A stretch of 64,000 bases of DNA, taken from Megalopta genalis (Eukaryota; Arthropoda; Insecta; Hymenoptera; Halictidae). Numbering within the stretch: the stretch's first letter is position 1; each line of letters starts with the position of its first letter. The position numbers and the translations under genes are program-made. The notes below the pieces were generated by a model, which did not search any database, was not told where the DNA came from, and was given only the letters and a program-made list of their open reading frames with translations. The stretch is from contig NW_027476799.1 of NCBI RefSeq assembly GCF_051020955.1, positions 62,001 through 126,000 on the forward strand, in the 5' to 3' direction. Positions 52,100 to 63,000 of this stretch are shown here, piece after piece.

Positions 52100-54930
52100 T
52101 ATGTAAGTGATATAGATTCTACTGCAGGCGAAACAAACGAGATAGCTTCGAATCCATGCGAAACACATGATTTAGCTGTAGATCAATGCTATGTAGGAGG
52201 TTTAGCTTCAAATCCATGCAATACACAAGATTTAGCTGCAAATCAATGCGATGTATAAGGATTAGATTCAAATCCATGTGGAACAAATGATTGAGCTTCA
52301 AACCCTTGGAATAAAGGTGATACAGCTTCAAATGCGGGTGAAACAAACGAGTTAGCTACTAATGCATCCGAAACAAATGATTTACCTTCAAATCAATGCG
52401 AAGTAGAAGGCTTAGGTTCATCCCCATGCGAAACGATTGATTTAGCTTCAAATACTTGTGATATACATGATTAGCTTCAACTGCATGCGAAACAAACGAG
52501 TTATCTTCACATCTATGCGAAACACATCATTTAGCTTCAAATCCAAGCGAAACACATTATTTTGCTTCAAATCAGTGCGAAGTAGAAGACTCAGCTTCAA
52601 ATCCATGCGAAACCAATGATTTAGATTAAAATACTTTCGATATAAGTGATATAGTGTCAACTGCAGGCAAAACAAACGAGTTAGCTACAAATCCACGCAA
52701 AAAACATGACTAACGTCAAATCAATGCGATATAGTAGATCTAGCTCCATATCCATGCGAAACACGTGATTTAGCTGCAAATCAATGCGAAACACATGATT
52801 ATGCTTCAAGACAATGCCACGTAGAAGGTTTAGCTTCACATCCATGCGACACAAATGATTTAGATTCTGATACTATCGAAATAAGTGATATAGCTTCAAA
52901 TGCAGACGAAACAAACCAGTTAGCTTCAAATACAAGCGAAATACATGATTTAGCTTCATATCAATGCGATGTAGACGCCTTAGCTTCAAATCCATGCGGA
53001 ACAAATGATTTGGCTTCAAATTCTTGCTATATAAGTTATATAGATTCTACTGCAGGCAAAACAAACGAGATAGCTTCGAATCCATGCGAAACACATGATT
53101 TACCTTCACATACTTGCGATATAAATAATATAGCTTGAAATGCAGGCAAAACAAACGAGTTAGCTTCAAAACCAAGCGATACAAATGGTTTAGCTTCAAA
53201 TCAAAGCGATGTAAAAGGCTTAGCTTCAAATTAATTGCGAAGTAGTAGACTTATCTTCAAATCCATGCGAAACAAATGGCTTAGCTTCAAATACTTGTGA
53301 TATACATAATTTAGCTTTAACTGCATGCGAAACAAATGAGTTACTTTCAAATCAACGCGAAATACATGATTTAGCTTCATATCAATCGAAGTAGAAGGCT
53401 TAGCATCAAATCCAAGCGAATAAAATGGTTTAGCTACAAGTACTTGTGATATACATTATTTAGCAACAACTGCAAGCGAAACAAACGAGTAAGCTTCACA
53501 TCCATGCGAAACACATGATTTAGCTGCAAATCAATGCGATGTAGTAGGATACCTTCAAATCCATGCGAATCAAATGATTTAGTCTCAAATTCTTGTGATA
53601 TGCATGATAAAGCTTAAAATGCAGACGAAACAAACGCGTTAGCTTCGAATCCATGCGAAACGTATGATTTAGCTTCAGATCAGTTCGAAGTAGAAGGTTT
53701 AGCTTCAAATCCATGCAATACACAAGATTTAGCTTCAAATCAATGCGATGTAGAAGCCTTAGCTTCAAATCCATGCGGAACAAATGATTTAGCTGCAAAT
53801 ACTTGCTATATAAGTGATAAAGATTATACGGCAGGCGAAACAAATGAGATAGCTTCACATCCATGCGAAACACATGACTTAGCTGTAAATCAATGCTATG
53901 TAGAAGGTTTAGCTTCAAATCCATGCAATACACAAGATTTAGCTTCAAATCAATGCGATGTATAAGGTTTAGCTTCAAATCCATGTGGAACAAATGATTG
54001 AGCTTCAAACACTTGGAATATAGGTGATATAGCTTCAAATGCAGGTGAAACAAACGAGTTAGCTACTAATCCATGCGAAACAAATGATTTACCTTCAAAT
54101 CAGTGCGAAGTAGAAGGCTCAGCTTCAAATCCATGCGAAATCAATGATTTAGATTAAAATACTTGCGATATAAGTGATATAGTGTCAACTGCAGGCGAAA
54201 CAACCGAGTTAGCTCCAAAACCAAGCGAAACACATGATTCAGCATCTAATCAATGCGATGTAGAAGCCTTAGCTTCAAATCCATGCGGAACAAATGATTT
54301 GGCTTCAAATTCTTGCTATATAAGTGATATAGATTCTACTGCAGGCGAAACAAACGAGATAGCTTCGAATCCGTGCGAAACACATGATTTAGCTTCACAT
54401 TCTTGCGATATAAATAATATAGCTTGAAATGCAGGCAAAACAAACGAGTTAGCTTCAAATCTGTGCGAAACACATGATTTAGCTTCAAATTCATGCGAAA
54501 AACATGGTTTAGCTTCATATTCTTGCGAAACAAATGGTTTAGTTTCAGATACTTGTGATAAACATGATTTAGCTTCAAATGCAAGCGAAACAAACGTGTT
54601 ACCTACAAATCCATTTACCTTCAAATTAATGCAAAGTAGAAGGCTTATCGTCAAAGCCATGCGACACAAATGATTTAGCTTCAAATACTTGCGATCTAAT
54701 TGATATAGCTTCAAATGCAGGCGAAACAAACGAGTTAGCTTCAAATCCAAGCGAAACAAATGGTTTAGCTTCATATTCTTGCGAAACACATGGTTTAGAT
54801 TCATATACTTGCGATATAAATGATATAGCTTCAAATGAAGGCGAAACAAACGAGTTAGCTTCAAATCCAAGCGAAACACATGGTTTAGTTTCAAATCAAT
54901 GCGAAATAGAAGGCTTAGCTTCAAATCCAT
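52100..54930 (+). repeat. Fourth copy of 8.0-10.9 kb material
   Basis: This matches 8,7xx at offset 44,352 and 10,1xx at offset 44,052, so a net 300 bp (two pentamers) is missing in the middle. It carries the same truncated monomer near 54,607. It is more diverged in small indels than copies 1-3 are from each other. Confidence 0.8.
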
Positions 54931-55670
54931 GCGAAACACATGATTTAGCTTAAAATTCATGCGAAACACATGGATTAGATTCAAATCCAAGCGAAACAAA
55001 TAATTTGGCTTCAAATACTTATGATATACATGATTTAGCTTCAAGTGCATGCGAAACAAACGAGTTAGCTTCAAACCCAAGCGAAACACATGATTTAGCT
55101 TCAGATACTTGCGATACAAGTGATATAACTTCAAATGCAGGCGAAACACGCGAGTTAGCTTCAAATCCATGCGAAACACATGATTTATCTTAAAATCAAT
55201 GCGTAGTAGAAGGCTTGCCATCATATCCATGCGAATCAAATGGTTTAGCTTCAAATACTTGTGATAGACATGGTTTCGCATCAACTGCATGCGAAACAAA
55301 CGAGGTAACATCAAATCCAAGCGAAACACATGATTTAGCTTCAAAACATTGCGAAGTAGAACGCTTGGCTTCAAATCCATTCGAATCAAAAGGTTTAGCT
55401 TCAAATACTTGTGATATACATGATTTAGCTTCAACGGCAGGCGAAACAACGAGTTAGCTTCAAATACAAGCGAAACACATGATTTAGCTTCAAATCAATG
55501 CGAAGTAGAAGGCTTAGCTTCAAATCCATGCGAATGGAAAGGTTTAGCTTAAAATACTTGCGATATAAATGATATCGCTTCAAATGCATGTGAAACAAAC
55601 GTGTTAGCTACAAATCCAAGCGAAACAAATGATTTAGCTTCACATACTTGCGATATAAATGGTACAGCTT
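54930..55670 (+). repeat. Diverged monomers without a close copy in the window
   Basis: These are ordinary class A-G monomers with private changes (TTATGATATAC near 55,020, GATAGACATGG near 55,264, ACATTGCGAAG near 55,347). I found no close long match elsewhere in the window. No gene is visible. Confidence 0.65.
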
Positions 55671-56675
55671 CAAATGCAGGCGAAACAAATGAGTTAGCTT
55701 CAAATCCATGCGAAACACATGGTTTAGCTTCATATTCTTGCGAAACAAATGGTTTAGCTTAAAATCAATGCGAAGTAGAAGGCTAAGCTTCGAGTCCATG
55801 CGAAACAAATGATTTAGGTTCAGATACTTGCGATATAAGTGATATAGCTTCAAATGCAGGAGAAACAAACATGTAAGCTCCAAATCCATGCGAAACAAAT
55901 GAATTAGCTTCAAATCAATACGATGTAGAAGGTTTGGCTCCAAATCCAAGCGAAATACATGATTTAGCTTCAAATCAATGCGATGTAGAAGGCTTAGCTA
56001 CAAATCCGTGCAAATCAAACGATTTTTCTTCAAATACTAGCGATACAAGTGATATAGCTTCAAATGCAGGCGAAACAAACGAGTTAGCTTCAAATCCAAG
56101 CGAAATACATGATTTAGTTTCAAATCAATGCGAAGTAGAAGGCTTAGCTTCAAATCAATGCGACACAAATGATTTGGCTTCAAATACTTGCGATATAATT
56201 GATAAAGCTTCAAATGCAGGCGAAACAAACGAGTTAGCTTCAAATCCATGCGAAACACATGGTTTAGCTTCATATTCTTGCGAATCAAATGGTTTAGCTT
56301 AAAATCAATGCGAAGTAGAAGGCTAAGCTTCGAGTCCATGCGAAACAAATGATTTAGGTTCAGATACTTGCGATATAAGTGATATAGCTTCAAATGCAGG
56401 AGAAACAAACATGTAAGCTCCAAATCCATGCGAAACAAATGAATTAGTTTCAAATCAATACGATGTAGAAGGTTTGGCTCCAAATCCAAGCGAAATACAT
56501 GATTTAGCTTCAAATCAATGCGATGTAGAAGGCTTAGCTACAAATCCGTGCGAATCAAACGATTTTTCTTCAAATACTAGCGATACAAGTGATATAGCTT
56601 CAAATGCAGGCGAAACAAACGAGTTAGCTTCAAATCCAAGCGAAACACATGATTTAGTTTCAAATCAATGCGAAG
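55671..56675 (+). repeat. Duplication at 540-bp spacing
   Basis: About 465 bp at 55,671-56,135 recurs at 56,211-56,675 with a shift of exactly 18 monomers. Both copies carry GGCTAAGCTTCGAGTCC and ACATGTAAGCTCC, rare variants with HindIII-type or TAA-containing changes. Confidence 0.85.
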
Positions 56676-58257
56676 AAGAAGCTTTAGCTTAAAATTCATG
56701 CGAAACAAATGCTTTTGCTTCAAATACTCGTGGTATATATGATTTACATTCACCTGCATGCGAAACAAACGAGTTAGCTTCAAATCCTTGCGAAACGCAT
56801 GATTTAGGTTCAAATCAATGCGAAGTAGTAGGCGTAGCTTCAAATCCATGCGACACAAATGATTTAGCTTCAAATACTTGCGATATAATTGATAAAGCTT
56901 AAAATGCAGGCGAAACAAACGAGTTAGCTTCTAATCCATGCGAAACACATGATTTAGTTTCAAATCACTGCGCATTTGATGTCATAGCTTCAAATTCATG
57001 CGAAACAAACGATTTATCTTCAGATACTGGCGATGTAAGTGATATAGCAACAAATGCGGGCGTAAAGAACGAGTTAGACTCAAATCCATGAGCAACACAT
57101 GATTTATCTTCAAATCAATGCGAAGTAGAAAGCTTAGCTTCAAATTCATGAGAAACAAATGATTTAGCTTCAGATACTTGCGATACAAGAGATATAGTTT
57201 CAAATGCAGGCGAAACAAATGTGTTACCTTCAAATCCAAGCGAAACACATGATTTACCTTCAAATTAATGCAAAGTAGAAGGCTTATCTTCAAAGCCATG
57301 AGACACAAATGATTTAGCTTCAAATACTTGCGATATAATTGATATAGCTTCAAATGCAGGCGAAACAAATGAGTTAGCTTCAAATCTGTGCGAAACACAT
57401 GATTTAGCTTTAAATTCATGCGAAACACATGGTTTAGTTCATATTCTTACGAAACAAATGGTTTAGATTCAGATACTTGTGATAAACATGATTTAGCTTC
57501 AATTGCAGGCGAAACAAACGAGTTACCCTTAAATCCAAGCGAAACACATGATATACCTTCAAATTAATGCAAAGTAGAAGGCTTATCTTCAAAGCCATGA
57601 GACACAAATGATTTAGCTTCAAATACTTGCGATATAATTGATATAGATTCAAATGCAGGCGAAATAAACGAGTTAGCTTCAAATCTGTGCGAAACACATG
57701 ATTTAGCTTCAAATCCATGCGAAACACATGATTTAGTTTCAAATCAATGTGAAGTAGAAGGCTTAGCTTCAAATCCATGCGAAACATATGATTTAGCTTC
57801 AAATCAATGCGAAGTAGAAGGCTTAGCTTCAAATCCATGCGAAACGAATGATTTGGCTTCAAATACTTGCGGTCTAAATGAAATAGCTTCAAATGCAGGC
57901 GAAAAAAACTAGTTAGCTTCAAATCCATGCAAAACACATGATTTAGCTTCCAAGCCATGCGAATCGAAAGATTTAGCTTCATGTACTTACGATATAAATG
58001 ATATAGCTTCAAATGCAGGCGAAACAAACGAGGGAGCTTCAAGTCTATGCGAAACACATGATTTAGCTTCAAATCCAAGCGAAACACATGGTTTAGTTTC
58101 ATACTTGCGAAACAAATGGTTTAGCTTCATATACTTGTGATAAACTTGATATAGCTTCAACCGCATACGAAACAAACGAGTTAGCTTTAAAACCAAGCGA
58201 AACACATGATTTAGCTTCAAATCAATGCGAAGTAGAAGGCTTAGCTTCAATTCCATG

Positions 58258-59221
58258 CGAAACGAACGATTTAGCATCAGATACTTGCGATATAAGTGAT
58301 ATAGCTTCAAATGCAGAGGAATCAAACGAGTTAGCTTCAAAATCCATGCGATACACATGATTTATATTCAAATCAATGCGAAGTAGAAGACTTAGTTTTC
58401 AAATCCATTCGGAACAAATGATTTAGCTTGAAATGCTTGCGATATAAGTGATATAAATTCAACTGCAGGCGAAACAAACGAGTTAGCTTCAAATCCATGC
58501 GAAACAAATGCTTTTTCTTCAAATACTTGCGACACAACTGACATAGCTTCAAATGCAGGCGAAACAAACGAGTTAGCTTCAATTCCATGCGAAACACATG
58601 ATTTAGCTTAAAATTGATGCGAAACACATGGATTAGCTTCAAATTCGTGCGTAACAAATGATTCAGATTCAAATACCTATGGTATACATTATTTAGCTAC
58701 AACTGCAAGCGAAACAAACGAGTTAGCTTCAAATCCATGCGAAACGAACGATTTAGCTTCAGATACTTGCGATATAAGTGATATAGCTTCAAATGCAGAG
58801 GAATCAAACGAGTTAGCTTCAAAATCCATGCGATACACATGATTTATATTCAAATCAATGGGAAGTAGAAGACTTAGTTTTCAAATCCATTCGGAACAAA
58901 TGATTTAGCTTGAAATGCTTGCGATATAAGTGATATAAATTCAACTGCAGGCGAAACAAACGAGTTAGCTTCAAATCCATGCGAAGCAAATGCTTTTTCT
59001 TCAAATACTTGCGACACAACTGACATAGCTTCAAATGCAGGCGAAACAAACCAGTTAGCTTCAATTCCATGCGAAACACATGATTTAGCTTAAAATTGAT
59101 GCGAAACACATGGATTAGCTTCAAATTCGTGCGCAACAAATGATTTAGATTCAAATACCTATGGTATACATTATTTAGCTACAACTGCAAGCGAAACAAA
59201 CGAGTTAGCTTCAAATCCATG
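58258..59221 (+). repeat. 482-bp tandem duplication
   Basis: 58,258-58,740 recurs at about 58,740-59,221, with two one-base insertions per unit (TTCAAAATCCATG and AGTTTTCAAATCC) that explain 480 + 2. Differences include AATGCGAAG against AATGGGAAG and GAAACAAATGC against GAAGCAAATGC. The pair recurs at 62,220-63,183 in the second 3,962-bp unit. Confidence 0.88.
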
Positions 59222-59234
59222 CGAAAGCCATGAT

Positions 59235-60014
59235 TTGGCTGCAAATCAATGCGATGTAGAAGATTTAGCTTCAAATCCACGCGGAACAAATGGTTTAGAT
59301 TCAAATACTTGTGATATACATGATTTAGCTTCAACTGCATGCGAAACAAACGAGTTAGCTTCAAATCCAAGGGAAACAAACGATTTAGCTTTAAATCAAT
59401 GCGAAGTTGAAGGCTTAGCTTCAAATCAATGCGAAACAAATGATTTAGCTACAAATTCTTGCGATATAAATGATGTAACTTCAAATGCAGGCAAAACAAA
59501 CGAGTTAGCCTCAAATCCATGCGGAACACATGATTTAGCTTCAAATCAGTGCGAAACACATGGTTTAGCTTCATATACTTGCGAAACAAGTGGTTCGGCT
59601 TCAGATACTTGTGATAAACATGATTTAGCTTCAACTGCATGCGGAGCAATCGAGTTAGCTTCAAATCCAAGGGAAACAAATGATTTAGCTGCAAATCAAT
59701 GCAAAACACATGATTATGCTTCAAGACAATGCCACGTAGAAGGTTTAGCTTCACAGCCATGCGACACAAATGATTTAGATTCTGATACTATCGAAATAAG
59801 TGATATAGCTTCAAATGCAGACGAAACAAACCAGTTAGCTTCAAATCCAAACGAAATACATGATTTAGCTTCATATCAAGGAGATGTAGAAGGTTTAGCT
59901 TCAAATCCAATCGAAACACATGATTTAGATTCAAATCAATACGATGTAGAATGTTTAGCTTCAAATCCGTGCGAAACAAAAAGATTTAGCTTCAAACACT
60001 TGGGATATAAGTGA
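59235..60014 (+). other. Longest plus-strand open frame (259 codons), probably a by-product
   Basis: This reads as 25 or so decapeptides of C-E/D-x-x-x-L-A-S type and shows the pentamer order clearly (B-A-G-D-E, B-A-C-D-E, x-F-G-D-E). It begins at a TTG, not an ATG, and ends after a one-base insertion shifts the frame near 59,980. The same frame is present at 63,197-63,976 in the second 3,962-bp unit. No recognisable domain. Confidence 0.6.
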
Positions 60015-60038
60015 TATAGCTTCAAATGGAGACGAATC

Positions 60039-63000
60039 AAACGAGTTAGCTTCAAATCCAAGCGAAATACATGATTTAGTTTCAAATCAATGCGAAGTAG
60101 AAGGCTTAGCTTCAAATCAATGCGACACAAATGATTTGGCTTCAAATACTTGCGATATAATTGATAAAGCTTCAAATGCAGGCGAAACAAACGAGTTAGC
60201 TTCAAATCCATGCGAAACACATGGTTTAGCTTCATATTCTTGCGAATCAAATGGTTTAGCTTAAAATCAATGCGAAGTAGAAGGCTAAGCTTCGAGTCCT
60301 TGCGAAACAAATGATTTAGGTTCAGATACTTGCGATATAAGTGATATAGCTTCAAATGCAGGAGAAACAAACATGTAAGCTCCAAATCCATGCGAAACAA
60401 ATGAATTAGTTTCAAATCAATACGATGTAGAAGGTTTGGCTCCAAATCCAAGCGAAATACATGATTTAGCTTCAAATCAATGCGATGTAGAAGGCTTAGC
60501 TACAAATCCGTGCGAATCAAACGATTTTTCTTCAAATACTAGCGATACAAGTGATATAGCTTCAAATGCAGGCGAAACAAACGAGTTAGCTTCAAATCCA
60601 AGCGAAACACATGATTTAGTTTCAAATCAATGCGAAGAAGAAGCTTTAGCTTAAAATTCATGCGAAACAAATGCTTTTGCTTCAAATACTCGTGGTATAT
60701 ATGATTTACATTCACCTGCATGCGAAACAAACGAGTTAGCTTCAAATCCTTGCGAAACGCATGATTTAGGTTCAAATCAATGCGAAGTAGTAGGCGTAGC
60801 TTCAAATCCATGCGACACAAATGATTTAGCTTCAAATACTTGCGATATAATTGATAAAGCTTAAAATGCAGGCGAAACAAACGAGTTAGCTTCTAATCCA
60901 TGCAAAACACATGATTTAGTTTCAAATCACTGCGCATTTGATGTCATAGCTTCAAATTCATGCGAAACAAACGATTTATCTTCAGATACTGGCGATGTAA
61001 GTGATATAGCAACAAATGCGGGCGTAAAGAACGAGTTAGACTCAAATCCATGAGCAACACATGATTTATCTTCAAATCAATGCGAAGTAGAAAGCTTAGC
61101 TTCAAATTCATGAGAAACAAATGATTTAGCTTCAGATACTTGCGATACAAGAGATATAGTTTCAAATGCAGGCGAAACAAATGTGTTACCTTCAAATCCA
61201 AGCGAAACACATGATTTACCTTCAAATTAATGCAAAGTAGAAGGCTTATCTTCAAAGCCATGAGACACAAATGATTTAGCTTCAAATACTTGCGATATAA
61301 TTGATATAGCTTCAAATGCAGGCGAAACAAATGAGTTAGCTTCAAATCTGTGCGAAACACATGATTTAGCTTTAAATTCATGCGAAACACATGGTTTAGT
61401 TCATATTCTTACGAAACAAATGGTTTAGATTCAGATACTTGTGATAAACATGATTTAGCTTCAATTGCAGGCGAAACAAACGAGTTACCCTTAAATCCAA
61501 GCGAAACACATGATATACCTTCAAATTAATGCAAAGTAGAAGGCTTATCTTCAAAGCCATGAGACACAAATGATTTAGCTTCAAATACTTGCGATATAAT
61601 TGATATAGATTCAAATGCAGGCGAAATAAACGAGTTAGCTTCAAATCTGTGCGAAACACATGATTTAGCTTCAAATCCATGCGAAACACATGATTTAGTT
61701 TCAAATCAATGTGAAGTAGAAGGCTTAGCTTCAAATCCATGCGAAACATATGATTTAGCTTCAAATCAATGCGAAGTAGAAGGCTTAGCTTCAAATCCAT
61801 GCGAAACGAATGATTTGGCTTCAAATACTTGCGGTCTAAATGAAATAGCTTCAAATGCAGGCGAAAAAAACTAGTTAGCTTCAAATCCATGCAAAACACA
61901 TGATTTAGCTTCCAAGCCATGCGAATCGAAAGATTTAGCTTCATGTACTTACGATATAAATGATATAGCTTCAAATGCAGGCGAAACAAACGAGGGAGCT
62001 TCAAGTCTATGCGAAACACATGATTTAGCTTCAAATCCAAGCGAAACACATGGTTTAGTTTCATACTTGCGAAACAAATGGTTTAGCTTCATATACTTGT
62101 GATAAACTTGATATAGCTTCAACCGCATACGAAACAAACGAGTTAGCTTTAAAACCAAGCGAAACACATGATTTAGCTTCAAATCAATGCGAAGTAGAAG
62201 GCTTAGCTTCAATTCCATGCGAAACGAACGATTTAGCATCAGATACTTGCGATATAAGTGATATAGCTTCAAATGCAGAGGAATCAAACGAGTTAGCTTC
62301 AAAATCCATGCGATACACATGATTTATATTCAAATCAATGCGAAGTAGAAGACTTAGTTTTCAAATCCATTCGGAACAAATGATTTAGCTTGAAATGCTT
62401 GCGATATAAGTGATATAAATTCAACTGCAGGCGAAACAAACGAGTTAGCTTCAAATCCATGCGAAACAAATGCTTTTTCTTCAAATACTTGCGACACAAC
62501 TGACATAGCTTCAAATGCAGGCGAAACAAACGAGTTAGCTTCAATTCCATGCGAAACACATGATTTAGCTTAAAATTGATGCGAAACACATGGATTAGCT
62601 TCAAATTCGTGCGTAACAAATGATTCAGATTCAAATACCTATGGTATACATTATTTAGCTACAACTGCAAGCGAAACAAACGAGTTAGCTTCAAATCCAT
62701 GCGAAACGAACGATTTAGCTTCAGATACTTGCGATATAAGTGATATAGCTTCAAATGCAGAGGAATCAAACGAGTTAGCTTCAAAATCCATGCGATACAC
62801 ATGATTTATATTCAAATCAATGGGAAGTAGAAGACTTAGTTTTCAAATCCATTCGGAACAAATGATTTAGCTTGAAATGCTTGCGATATAAGTGATATAA
62901 ATTCAACTGCAGGCGAAACAAACGAGTTAGCTTCAAATCCATGCGAAGCAAATGCTTTTTCTTCAAATACTTGCGACACAACTGACATAGCTTCAAATGC

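Larger units (their letters stand above)
56070..60038 (+). repeat. 3,962-bp tandem unit, copy 1
   Basis: The unit recurs from 60,039 with an offset of 3,962 (132 monomers plus 2 bases). The two extra bases come from single-base insertions inside the unit. It contains its own 482-bp duplication. The left edge is blurred by the 540-bp duplication that overlaps it. Confidence 0.9.

Noticed and set aside
59235..60014. Real small gene, because an identical open frame recurs at 63,197-63,976
   Set aside because: The second occurrence is just the other copy of the 3,962-bp unit, so conservation reflects recent duplication and not selection. It starts at TTG and is wholly repetitive.
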